Assembly (NCBI RefSeq): GCF_030548205.1
Contig: NZ_JAUORV010000001.1
Coordinates: forward strand, 124,001 to 188,000
Origin: Aliiglaciecola sp. 3_MG-2023
GTDB taxonomy: Bacteria; Pseudomonadota; Gammaproteobacteria; Enterobacterales; Alteromonadaceae
Direction: 5' to 3'
Length of the DNA: 64,000 nucleotides
The notes below the pieces were generated by a model. The model searched no databases and was not told the origin of the DNA. It saw only the letters and a program-made list of their open reading frames with translations. Below, in pieces: positions 55,414 through 62,399 of the stretch. The translations under genes were made by a program, and so were the position numbers. Numbering within the stretch: position 1 is the first letter of the stretch; every line of letters starts with the position of its first letter.

Positions 55414-55424
55414 TGTCCGGACAT
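55413..55424. repeat. 12-bp perfect palindrome next to the iterons
   Basis: ATGTCCGGACAT directly abuts the partial iteron. It may be a regulator or initiator site within the presumed origin; it is seen in sequence only. Confidence 0.5.
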
Positions 55425-55509
55425 GTAATATGAATCTTGTAATATTATTCTTTAATATAAATCTAGTAATATCGGGTGTGATACGAACAAGTTCGCATAC
55501 ACACTCACC

Positions 55510-55680
55510 TCATTTTTTTAATTTTTTCCAACAAGCATCTTTAACCCATTCAGAGAAAGGTTGTTCTTTTCTATCAGCATCAATCTTTTCAACCAAATCA
55601 TCATCAAAGCGTATATTTTTTCTTGTTGAACCTTTGCGTTCATCTGACCTTTTAAATTTTTTTTCCGATTCTTCTTGCAT
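55510..55680 (-). CDS. Ribbon-helix-helix (Arc-like) small regulator, 56 residues
   Basis: The minus-strand ATG at 55680 opens a 56-codon frame. The N-terminus is a charged arm (MQEESEKKFKRSDERKGSTR), then a beta strand KNIRFDDDLVEKID and helix SEWVKDACWKKLKK, the strand-helix-helix of MetJ/Arc repressors found widely in phages. It is divergent from the gene at 55770. A 13-bp sequence is duplicated immediately upstream of its start, the type of tandem half-site that RHH dimers bind. It is probably the element's repressor (inference). It is the only minus-strand gene in the element. Confidence 0.75.
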   Translation of the reverse strand: MQEESEKKFKRSDERKGSTRKNIRFDDDLVEKIDADRKEQPFSEWVKDACWKKLKK

Positions 55681-55681
55681 T

Positions 55682-55720
55682 GGGTGTGTACCACTATTAT
55701 ATTGTAAGGGTGTGTACCAC
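55682..55720. promoter_or_regulatory. Duplicated operator GGGTGTGTACCAC
   Basis: The 13-bp sequence occurs exactly at 55682-55694 and 55708-55720, 26 bp apart start to start. It lies in the divergent region between the RHH gene and the late-gene side of the element, with AT-rich TATTAT between the copies. Confidence 0.7.
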
Positions 55721-55769
55721 AGTTTACAACAAGATGACGATCTTGCCTAACCTTAAATTGGAGAACGAT

Positions 55770-56003
55770 ATGAATAACCTAGATAAAGCCAGCATTAAAT
55801 TAGGCAAAGCCGAAAGCATTCTTATGATGATGTCTGCTCACTATCAAACTGGCGAACAAGAGTTGTTTAACAGTGATATGGATTTGATAGCCTGCACCGT
55901 TGGCGATTTGGTCTCAGACGCTAAACAGCTTATTGCTGACATTGGCAATACTGACGCACCTTTAATTCAAAATAAACCCACAACCAAAACAAGCGGAATG
56001 TAA
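55770..56003 (+). CDS. Hypothetical small satellite protein (77 residues)
   Basis: ATG at 55770 with TTGGAGA seven bases upstream; the longer upstream frame passes through the operators and is not used. The product is acidic and mostly helical: MNNLDKASIKLGKAESIL then MMMSAHYQTGEQELFNSDMD and a C-terminal LVSDAKQLIADIGNTD. I do not recognise it. It is the first gene rightwards of the duplicated operator, so probably controlled by the RHH protein. It forms a pair with the next gene after 13 bp. Confidence 0.65.
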   Translation: MNNLDKASIKLGKAESILMMMSAHYQTGEQELFNSDMDLIACTVGDLVSDAKQLIADIGNTDAPLIQNKPTTKTSGM

Positions 56004-56016
56004 AGGAGATTTAATC

Positions 56017-56316
56017 ATGGTAAGACGTAAAGCTTTAAAGTCACTTAAAGAGTTAAGATTTATGGACACAGCAACAATGAACGTCGATAAGTCGTTAGCA
56101 ATTCTTAACTTAGTAGAAAATAAAGTATTAGAAGAGTTAGGCGAAAGCGACACCGCGAAAGATTATAAAAATACTATGTGGGCGATTAAAGATCTTTTGT
56201 TTGAAATACAAGAAGCGGCTAAAGACATGGAAGGCGATAAAATCGAATATGCTGATACATTGGAAGAGTTCCAAGCAGCGGAAATAGCAGGAAAAGAAGA
56301 AAACAGGCTAAATTAA
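56017..56316 (+). CDS. Hypothetical small satellite protein (99 residues)
   Basis: ATG 56017 has AAAGGAG nine bases upstream. The protein has a basic N-terminus (MVRRKALKSLKELRF) and a long acidic helical remainder (ENKVLEELGESDTAKDYKN, FEIQEAAKDMEGDKIEYADTLEEF). It has the look of a small phage regulatory or inhibitor protein, but I recognise no family. It is in an operon with the gene at 55770 and is followed by a strong terminator, so the two form one short transcription unit separate from the capsid genes. Confidence 0.65.
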   Translation: MVRRKALKSLKELRFMDTATMNVDKSLAILNLVENKVLEELGESDTAKDYKNTMWAIKDLLFEIQEAAKDMEGDKIEYADTLEEFQAAEIAGKEENRLN

Positions 56317-56333
56317 TCAAAATCCCCTCCAAC

Positions 56334-56358
56334 AGCCGGATTAATTTCCGGCTTTTTT
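56334..56358 (+). terminator. Intrinsic terminator after the two small genes
   Basis: AGCCGGA (56334-56340) and TCCGGCT (56347-56353) form a 7-bp stem with a 6-nt loop, followed by a six-base T run. Confidence 0.88.
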
Positions 56359-56432
56359 ATGCCTTAAAAAACAATAGCACACCCCAAGCCATAAACACAC
56401 ACAAAACCCTTAAAAATCAATAATTTAAATGA

Positions 56433-56461
56433 TTTACAGCCATTTTTAAATAGGTTATATT
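56433..56461 (+). promoter_or_regulatory. Sigma-70-like promoter before the capsid leader RNA
   Basis: TTTACA (56433-56438), 17 bp, TATATT (56456-56461): each hexamer is one mismatch from consensus with ideal spacing. Transcription would start near 56468, some 20 nt before the structured RNA. Confidence 0.68.
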
Positions 56462-56487
56462 GGTTTTGCTTAGAGATTAACGTCTTT

Positions 56488-56638
56488 GGGCAACTTTCTA
56501 GCTTTAAAGTGGATAGCCCACCAGCCAAGATTCCATGAGTATAAACCTGCGAGACGTAGGCGAGTACAGATTGAAAGGGGTTTCTGTATGTCTTGTTCCC
56601 TTTCCGTCTTATTCCCTGGTCAGTTGCCCGATTTTTTT
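56488..56638 (+). ncRNA. Candidate structured RNA / attenuator upstream of the capsid gene
   Basis: GGGCAACT (56488-56495) pairs with AGTTGCCC (56622-56629), closing a 135-nt multiloop. Inside it are hairpins GTGG/CCAC (56509-56512 with 56518-56521), CCTGCG/CGTAGG (56546-56551 with 56555-56560) and GAAAGGGG/TCCCTTTC (56573-56580 with 56597-56604). A seven-base T run (56632-56638) follows. It is either an independent ncRNA of about 170 nt or an attenuating leader ending 20 nt before the capsid start. I recognise no known family. Confidence 0.6.
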
Positions 56639-56658
56639 ACTAATTGGAATACTTGACT

Positions 56659-57822
56659 ATGAAAAAGCTACTACAACTACGCAACACCAAAGCCGATTTG
56701 CATAAGCAAATGAAGGCTATCGTCACCACCGCAGAAACTGAAAAACGCTCGTTAACTAACAATGAGTCAACCAAGTTCGAAGAACTGCAAAACCAAATCA
56801 CAGATTTAAATCAACAAATTGAATGCCAAGAAGTCTTAGCAGATAACGAGCGTTCACTTATCACTGGTGAAACACCAGAGAGCAAAACCGACAAACCGAG
56901 CAATGAAGAACTAAGAGCGTTTGTTCAAACAGGTGATCAACGAAGCCTAAGCGCTGGCACAAACGCTGATGGTGGTTACACTGTTATTCCAGCGATTGAT
57001 AAAGACATTACAAAGGTTTTAAAAGAAACCTCAGTTTTCCGTCAAAACGCAACTACTAAAACAATCTCTACTGAAAAGTATGAAAAATTAGTCAGTGTTG
57101 GCGGCACAAGCGCTACCTGGGCAGACGAAGGCGACACCCGCAGCGAAACCAACACTAGCCAGTTAGAAAAGGTTCAAATACCTGTTCACTCTCTATATGC
57201 CTACCCTAAAACAACCCAAGAACTTTTAGATTGGTCTGATTTCGATGTAGCTGGCTGGTTAAGTTCAGAAGTCGCAGACGAAACCGGATTGAAAGAAGAG
57301 GCAGCATTTTGGACTGGTGACGGCTCCAAGAAACCTAAAGGCCTTCTTACTTACACCCGCGATTCAGCAAACGATGATAGTCGCTCATTCGGTGAGGTAC
57401 AAGAAATCGAATCTACAACTACCGGAGTGATTGACGGTGACGATTTGATTACCTTATCTCACACACTACGCACAGCTTACCGAATGGCCGCAAAATTCTA
57501 TATGAATGATGCAATGTTAGAAAAGGTACGCAAGCTGAAAGACAATGATGATAATTATCTATTTAGAGCGGGAATTGTAGAGGGAGCGCCAAGCACCCTG
57601 CTCGGTAAACCGATTGTCATTGCTGAGGAAATGTCAGACGACCTAATAGGTTATGGAGATTTAGCTCGAGCATATTACATTGTTGACCATACCAGCGGCA
57701 CCAGAATGATTAGAGATAACATCACACTACCAGGCTGGGTAAAAATGCTAACAACACGATATGTAGGCGGTGGATTAGTTGACTCAAACGCTATCAAGTT
57801 CTTAGCACCTAAAGCAGCGTAA
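56659..57822 (+). CDS. HK97-type major capsid protein
   Basis: A 387-residue protein. The N-terminal about 100 residues are a charged coiled coil (MKKLLQLRNTKADLHKQMKA...NQQIECQEVLAD), the delta scaffolding domain removed by the protease in HK97. From about 105 the mature fold begins (SLSAGTNADGGYTVIPAIDKDI), continuing with WADEGDTRSETNTSQ, KTTQELLDWSDFDVAGWL and the C-terminal LLGKPIVIAEEM, all typical of the HK97 gp5 family. It starts at ATG 56659. It is transcribed as its own unit, between the structured leader and a terminator, favouring high yield. Confidence 0.93.
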   Translation: MKKLLQLRNTKADLHKQMKAIVTTAETEKRSLTNNESTKFEELQNQITDLNQQIECQEVLADNERSLITGETPESKTDKPSNEELRAFVQTGDQRSLSAGTNADGGYTVIPAIDKDITKVLKETSVFRQNATTKTISTEKYEKLVSVGGTSATWADEGDTRSETNTSQLEKVQIPVHSLYAYPKTTQELLDWSDFDVAGWLSSEVADETGLKEEAAFWTGDGSKKPKGLLTYTRDSANDDSRSFGEVQEIESTTTGVIDGDDLITLSHTLRTAYRMAAKFYMNDAMLEKVRKLKDNDDNYLFRAGIVEGAPSTLLGKPIVIAEEMSDDLIGYGDLARAYYIVDHTSGTRMIRDNITLPGWVKMLTTRYVGGGLVDSNAIKFLAPKAA

Positions 57823-57836
57823 ACAAGCATAAAGAG

Positions 57837-57861
57837 AAGGGGCATAAATAGCCCCTTTTTT
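57837..57861 (+). terminator. Intrinsic terminator between capsid and protease genes
   Basis: AAGGGGC (57837-57843) and GCCCCTT (57851-57857) form a 7-bp stem with a 7-nt loop and run into a six-base T tract. It would leave the capsid gene more strongly expressed than protease and portal. Confidence 0.85.
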
Positions 57862-57873
57862 ATCGAGGTGAAT

Positions 57874-58422
57874 ATGAATCAAATCGAAATCAGAGCAACA
57901 GCAGAACTTAGCCTTAAAGGTAAAAAAATTATTGGTAGGCCAGTTGTATATAACTCCCCTTCTCAGGACTTAGGTGGCTTTGTAGAAGTAATTAAAGCAG
58001 GTGCTTTTGGTAACAGTGTTAACAACGACATTCGGGCTTTAGTCGAACATGACCACAAATTAATACTTGGCAGAACGGCAGCTGGAACAATGAAGATTAA
58101 AGAGGACTCACAAGGCCTACTCGTAGAAATTGACCCACCAAATATACAAGCCGCTAGGGACTTAATGACAAGCATAGAGCGCAAGGATATTAGTGGAATG
58201 AGTTTTGGCTTTACTGTTAACCCTGAGGGCGCTCAATGGGACTTTGACCAAACACCAGCACTCAGAACAGTAACAAGCGCAAATTTGTTGGAGGTGACAA
58301 TCACAGGGATGCCCGCTTACAAAGCGACAAATGTTGAAGTTGCTATGCGCTCACTCCACCAGCAACAAGAATCACACGACATTGATTTAATGCTTAAGCG
58401 CATGGAGATGATGGCACTATGA
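57874..58422 (+). CDS. HK97-family prohead maturation protease
   Basis: A 182-residue S78-type serine protease. The order of motifs fits: IIGRPVVYNSPSQDLGGFVEVIKAGAF, then VEHDHKLILGRTAAGTM carrying the catalytic His (about 59), and ISGMSFGFTV with the nucleophile Ser at about 110. It cleaves the capsid delta domain during head maturation. ATG 57874 is used because GAGGTG is four bases upstream and would be consumed by the GTG start at 57868. It overlaps the portal gene by 4 bp. Confidence 0.9.
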   Translation: MNQIEIRATAELSLKGKKIIGRPVVYNSPSQDLGGFVEVIKAGAFGNSVNNDIRALVEHDHKLILGRTAAGTMKIKEDSQGLLVEIDPPNIQAARDLMTSIERKDISGMSFGFTVNPEGAQWDFDQTPALRTVTSANLLEVTITGMPAYKATNVEVAMRSLHQQQESHDIDLMLKRMEMMAL

Positions 58423-59606
58423 ACTTACTGAAAATATTTAAACGAAGTGAACCGGTAACAGATTCATACGAATTACTCCAATCAATGGGAATAGGTGCGC
58501 CGACTTCAAGCGGTAAACATGTTAATAGCGAAATAGCGCAAACATTACCCGCTGTTTATTGTGCGGTGGCAACAATAGCTGAATCGGTAGCAAGTTTGCC
58601 AATCCATGTTTATAAGCGCACTGATGAAGGCAAACAAAGACAATCACGGCATCATGTAGAGCAACTATTAAATCATAGGCCAAATGCTTACCAGACAGCC
58701 TATGACTTTAAAATGGGACTTCTAAGGTCAGTTTTACTGCGCGGCAACGGTTACGCGCATATCTCTTATGACGGGACGGGAAAAGCTAACGCATTAACAT
58801 TGCTTCACCCTGACTCGGTACAAGTTGAATTACTAACTACAGGCCGATTAGGTTACAAGCACACTAATACTAGAGGTAAACACTCAAGTTACCTTCAAGA
58901 AGAAATCTTACATGTTCGGTACCACTCCGATGATGGAATATTGGGTAAAAGTCCCATTCAAGTATGCAGAGAATCAATAGGTTTAGGATTAGCCCAACAA
59001 GAGCATGGAGCCAGCCAGTTTAAGAATGGGGTCCGTGTCTCAGGAGTGTTAGAAACTGACGCTAAACTCACTGACGAGCAATTCAAAGCATTATCTAAAA
59101 TGTTCGATAAGCATCAAGGCTCAGGCAACACTAACAAACCGTTACTATTGGAAGGCGGCTTAAGATGGAATCAAATAGGCTTAGCTAACAATGATGCTCA
59201 GTGGTTAGAGTCAAGACTGTTCACTATTTCGGACGTTGCTAGAATGTTTAAGATTAGCCCAATCTTTCTAATGGATTATTCCAACAGTACATACAGCAAT
59301 TTCAGTGAAGCAAGTAGAGCCTTCCTTACACAAACGCTAAGACCTTGGCTAAGCAATCTACAAGAAGCAATAGCAAGTCGTCTCATAAGCGATAGTAATC
59401 GTCCCAGCATTGCTATCGAATTCGAAACAAAAGACCTACTTAGAGCAACTGCAGAGGATAGGTTTAGCGTTTATGACGTAGCAATAAGAAACGGAGTAAT
59501 GAATCCTAATGAATGCAGAGCAGCCGAGAATCTACCACCAAGAAAAGGTGGAGATGAATATAGTCAAAGCTGGATACAAAAAGGCCAGACAGAGACAACA
59601 GAGTAA
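58419..59606 (+). CDS. HK97-family phage portal protein
   Basis: A 395-residue portal protein. The characteristic elements are LPAVYCAVATIAESVASLPIHVYKR near the N-terminus, LLRSVLLRGNGYAHISYDG, LHPDSVQVE, ILHVRYHSDDGILGKSPI and MFKISPIFLMDYSNSTYSNFSEASRAF in the second half. It forms the dodecameric ring through which DNA enters and leaves the head. Its ATG overlaps the protease stop (ATGA). The order capsid-protease-portal-TerS is reversed relative to lambdoid/HK97 phages. Confidence 0.93.
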   Translation: MNLLKIFKRSEPVTDSYELLQSMGIGAPTSSGKHVNSEIAQTLPAVYCAVATIAESVASLPIHVYKRTDEGKQRQSRHHVEQLLNHRPNAYQTAYDFKMGLLRSVLLRGNGYAHISYDGTGKANALTLLHPDSVQVELLTTGRLGYKHTNTRGKHSSYLQEEILHVRYHSDDGILGKSPIQVCRESIGLGLAQQEHGASQFKNGVRVSGVLETDAKLTDEQFKALSKMFDKHQGSGNTNKPLLLEGGLRWNQIGLANNDAQWLESRLFTISDVARMFKISPIFLMDYSNSTYSNFSEASRAFLTQTLRPWLSNLQEAIASRLISDSNRPSIAIEFETKDLLRATAEDRFSVYDVAIRNGVMNPNECRAAENLPPRKGGDEYSQSWIQKGQTETTE

Positions 59607-59637
59607 TAGACGGAAAAGGTATTACTACGGCTTTTAG

Positions 59638-59682
59638 GGTACGGGGGTATATCAAAGACCACAGGCATTGATTCCCTGTACC
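59638..59682 (+). other. Stem-loop with G-run between portal and small terminase (candidate packaging site)
   Basis: GGTACGGGG (59638-59646) can pair with CCCTGTACC (59674-59682), nine pairs with one G-T, in the 141-bp gap directly before the small terminase gene. Phage cos or pac sites usually lie beside the terminase genes, so this is a candidate packaging recognition region; there is no proof in sequence. Confidence 0.35.
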
Positions 59683-59747
59683 GCCGCCCAGTTTAATTTA
59701 CACACCGTCAGTTGAAAATTTGAGACATAAACATGTAGGAATGGGAC

Positions 59748-60134
59748 ATGAAACAATCAAAAACACCACTTGAGAAGTTACTAACAGGTACACACAGAAA
59801 AGACAGAGATACGCCCAAACTTAATATTGACGGGGCGTACAGCTTCCCGCATTGCCCTAAACACTTGAAAGGTGAACATCGTAAAATCTGGGGCGAAGTT
59901 AATAAAGCAATGACTCAATACAAGCTTATTACAACCCCTGATAAGCCCCTTTTAGAGCAATACTGCTTCCTTTTGGCAAAGTTACGATATGAACCTGATG
60001 CTTTTACAGCCTCTTTACATGCTCAATTAAGAGGGCTAGCCACTGATCTATGTTTGACACCAGAAAGCCGCGCTAAGGCAAAATTGGGAACTGTTGATCC
60101 AAGTGATTGCCTACTTGCTAAGTATAGCCTTTAG
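59748..60134 (+). CDS. Phage small terminase subunit, P27 family
   Basis: A 128-residue protein. The P27-like pattern is visible: CPKHLKGEHRKIWGEVNKAM, a central KPLLEQYCFLLAKLRY helix, and LRGLATDLCLTPESRAKAKLG close to the C-terminus. It is slightly shorter than free-living-phage versions. Small terminase recognises the packaging site and recruits the large ATPase/nuclease subunit. No large subunit gene follows, so the element would have to borrow that from a helper phage, redirecting packaging to its own DNA. AGGA precedes the ATG. Confidence 0.85.
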   Translation: MKQSKTPLEKLLTGTHRKDRDTPKLNIDGAYSFPHCPKHLKGEHRKIWGEVNKAMTQYKLITTPDKPLLEQYCFLLAKLRYEPDAFTASLHAQLRGLATDLCLTPESRAKAKLGTVDPSDCLLAKYSL

Positions 60135-60175
60135 ATATATAAAGTATTAATCGAGTAAAAAAATGGAAGATATAA

Positions 60176-60385
60176 ATGGCAACTACAATGTACTTTGAAG
60201 GCACTGTAAAAGATAAGAAAAGAGAAAATGCAATTGAATTAGAATTTGGAAGATCTTCATTCTATGGCGAAAATAGTTTGTATTTAGAAGTAGATGGAAA
60301 ACATATAGTGTTGGATTATGCCGACGCAAAAAAGCTCATAAACAGTATGATGGATGTCGGCCAATATTTGCGTATAGTAGACTAG
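60176..60385 (+). CDS. Hypothetical protein (69 residues), possible cargo
   Basis: A 69-residue protein: MATTMYFEGTVKDKKRENAI, then ELEFGRSSFYGENSLYLEVDGKHIVLDYADAKKLI and a C-terminal helix. It looks like a small beta-rich domain with a terminal helix. AGATATAA lies upstream, so the ribosome site is weak. It is 41 bp from the small terminase and 18 bp from the next gene. I do not recognise it; the position at the right end is where satellites carry accessory genes. Confidence 0.55.
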   Translation: MATTMYFEGTVKDKKRENAIELEFGRSSFYGENSLYLEVDGKHIVLDYADAKKLINSMMDVGQYLRIVD

Positions 60386-60403
60386 CTTAAAGAGTCTGCT
60401 TAA

Positions 60404-61093
60404 TTGAATCACTCAAACCACGATCCGGATTTAATTTTCTCATCGATTGAAGTAACGCAGTTTATCCAAACATGCATCAGCGCTGTTGAGGGGTTAACTA
60501 CAAACCCTTTGGAAAAAAGAAAACTGTTAATAATGCAGTTTTCTCTTAGGGTTTTGTACAACACACAAGCTTCAATGTTTTTAATTAGCAACAATGATAA
60601 CGGTACAGTTTCTTGTATTTTGAGATCAACTTTCGAGTTTCTTTGTCGAGGCCTATGGCTTAGTTTATGCGCTACCGACCACCAAATTGATTTCTTTATA
60701 AAAAATGACAAATTAACAAAGCAAAGAAATGTTGGCGAACCAGGGAAAAGCTGGGAAGTAAAATTAGGGCCGATGGCCAAGGAAATTGATGAACGTTTAG
60801 GTAGTATGGGATTCCCCGTAAAATTGCATGAAATTTTCGAGCAAAACAAGAAAGTTTTTAATAGTTTAACTCATGGAGGAATGGCAATTTTAACTAAAAC
60901 ATATAATGGAAAAAACGTTACAAATACATTCGGGAAAAAGGACACGTTACTCCAAAGTTACTACCAACTTCTCATGAGCGCATATGCGACCACTTCCCTC
61001 TTAGCAACTTTCGAGAAACATAAGCTGGCTGAAGATATAGTCAAGCATTATATTCCAATAAATGACTCCTTATACGGAATGGTACAAGAATGA
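60404..61093 (+). CDS. Hypothetical helical protein (229 residues), possible accessory/defence cargo
   Basis: It starts at a TTG (60404), which I accept for lack of a better start. It is predominantly helical: FIQTCISAVEGLTTNPLEKRK, then SCILRSTFEFLCRGLWLSLCATDHQIDFF and KVFNSLTHGGMAILTKTYNG, with amphipathic C-terminal helices. The Arg/Phe/Glu/Arg pattern followed by H-G-G residues recalls uncharacterised families in defence and satellite cargo, but I cannot name one with certainty. Codon use is more AT-rich than the head genes. It is the last gene before attR, the usual slot for cargo. Confidence 0.55.
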   Translation: MNHSNHDPDLIFSSIEVTQFIQTCISAVEGLTTNPLEKRKLLIMQFSLRVLYNTQASMFLISNNDNGTVSCILRSTFEFLCRGLWLSLCATDHQIDFFIKNDKLTKQRNVGEPGKSWEVKLGPMAKEIDERLGSMGFPVKLHEIFEQNKKVFNSLTHGGMAILTKTYNGKNVTNTFGKKDTLLQSYYQLLMSAYATTSLLATFEKHKLAEDIVKHYIPINDSLYGMVQE

Positions 61094-61206
61094 ATTTCAT
61101 AGAGCGCAACGTTCCCCAATCGCTCCCTAAAATTCATCAAAAAATACGAAAACACCAAATAAAAAACACAACACATTGATTTATTTATATTTATTTAATT
61201 TACATA

Positions 61207-61233
61207 TAATAAAAAAGCCCCGTATTATAGGGG
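61207..61233. repeat. attR: 27-bp direct repeat at ispG end of the element
   Basis: Identical to 51859-51885. Here the repeat is continued by CTTT, completing the terminator stem, so this side preserves the chromosomal attB half next to ispG. Confidence 0.92.
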
Positions 61234-61237
61234 CTTT
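61207..61237 (-). terminator. Intrinsic terminator of ispG (contains the attachment core)
   Basis: AAAGCCCC (61214-61221) pairs with GGGGCTTT (61230-61237) over 8 bp with an 8-nt loop. On the minus strand the T tract continues TTTATTA, supplied by the 27-bp core itself. It ends the ispG transcript 30 bp after its stop. Confidence 0.88.
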
Positions 61238-61266
61238 GATAGTAGTGTTACAAGTGCTAAAAAATT

Positions 61267-62385
61267 TTAACCCACTTGCTTCACATCAATTTTGCGACTG
61301 GCATCTAATTGCGATGCCTTGGCTCTGATCCGTTTTTCCAATTGATCGACTAAATCATTATTTGCAAGGCGTTCTTTTTGACGCTGCCCATCTAAATAAA
61401 AGCCACTCATATTGCGAGCCCCTGTCAGCCCTAAATCGGAAACTTCAGCTTCACCCGGTCCATTTACAACACAGCCAATAATGGACACGTCCATGGGTGT
61501 CAAAATATCTTCAACACGTTGCTCAAGGGCATTGACCGTGGCAATCACATCGAACTCTTGACGGGAACAACTGGGGCAAGCAATAAAGTTAATCCCTCTT
61601 GATCGTATCCGCAGGGATTTTAATATATCAAACCCAACTTTTATTTCTTCTATGGGATCGGCGGCCAATGAAATTCTAATGGTATCGCCAATACCTTCTG
61701 CTAATAACATCCCTAAACCCACAGAGCTTTTCACCGCCCCCGAACGAAATCCTCCAGCCTCGGTGATCCCAAGATGCAAGGGTTGATCAATCTTTTTGGC
61801 CAACTCTCGATATGCGCCTACGGCCAAAAACACATCAGATGCTTTCACACTGACCTTAAATTGATCAAAGTTGAGCTTGTCTAAGATATCCACATGACGC
61901 ATAGCGGATTCAACTAACGCTTCGGGTGTAGGTTCACCGTACTTTTCTTGCAACTCTTTTTCTAAAGAGCCACCATTTACACCAATGCGAATAGGAATAT
62001 TTTTATCCCTCGCACAATCGACAACAGAACGCACACGTTCCATACTACCTATGTTGCCTGGGTTAATACGCAAACAATCTACACCGTACTCCGCTACTTT
62101 TAAGGCAATCCGATAATCAAAATGAATGTCTGCTATAAGGGGCACATTCACTTGCTCTCGAATGAGTTTGAATGCTTCAGCCGCATCCATGGTCGGAACC
62201 GATACTCTTACGATTTCGCCACCCACTGCTACTATTCGATTGATTTGAGCCACAGTCGCTGCAACATCTGTGGTATGCGTATTGGTCATAGATTGCACGG
62301 CAATAGGTGCGCCATCACCAATGGGGACATTTCCAACGTTTATACGAGTCGATTTACGACGTTTTATGGGAGATTCAGAAAACAT
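61267..62385 (-). CDS. ispG: 4-hydroxy-3-methylbut-2-enyl diphosphate synthase (IspG/GcpE)
   Basis: A 372-residue MEP-pathway enzyme, full length. The N-terminal TIM barrel has [20 protein letters not shown] and [14 protein letters not shown]. The [4Fe-4S] ligands are in [14 protein letters not shown] (about 265-278) and [12 protein letters not shown] (about 302). It reduces MEcPP to HMBPP. It lies downstream of rodZ after 14 bp. In related genomes hisS follows directly; here the satellite intervenes. Confidence 0.97.
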   Translation of the reverse strand: MFSESPIKRRKSTRINVGNVPIGDGAPIAVQSMTNTHTTDVAATVAQINRIVAVGGEIVRVSVPTMDAAEAFKLIREQVNVPLIADIHFDYRIALKVAEYGVDCLRINPGNIGSMERVRSVVDCARDKNIPIRIGVNGGSLEKELQEKYGEPTPEALVESAMRHVDILDKLNFDQFKVSVKASDVFLAVGAYRELAKKIDQPLHLGITEAGGFRSGAVKSSVGLGMLLAEGIGDTIRISLAADPIEEIKVGFDILKSLRIRSRGINFIACPSCSRQEFDVIATVNALEQRVEDILTPMDVSIIGCVVNGPGEAEVSDLGLTGARNMSGFYLDGQRQKERLANNDLVDQLEKRIRAKASQLDASRKIDVKQVG

Positions 62386-62399
62386 ATAAATACCTTAAC

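Larger units (their letters stand above)
51859..61233. mobile_element. Integrated capsid-forming phage-satellite-like element (about 9.35 kb)
   Basis: It is bounded by perfect 27-bp direct repeats and inserted between hisS and ispG, which are otherwise neighbours. Contents in order: tyrosine integrase, unknown, AlpA-like HTH, unknown, candidate Rep, 22-bp iterons, RHH repressor (minus), two small genes, structured RNA, HK97 major capsid, prohead protease, portal, small terminase and two cargo-like genes. No large terminase, connector, tail or lysis gene is visible. This composition matches capsid-forming phage-inducible chromosomal islands (established in enterobacteria), but in a smaller form. 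All genes look intact, which argues against a decaying prophage. Helper and mobility are untested inferences. Confidence 0.85.

Noticed and set aside
55325-55750. 141-codon plus-strand frame over the iterons and the RHH gene
   Set aside because: It reads through tandem repeats and antisense to the better-supported 56-codon RHH gene; composition is not protein-like and no ribosome site is present.
60409-60849. 146-codon minus-strand frame near the right end of the element
   Set aside because: Antisense to the longer plus-strand gene at 60404-61093, without a ribosome site.
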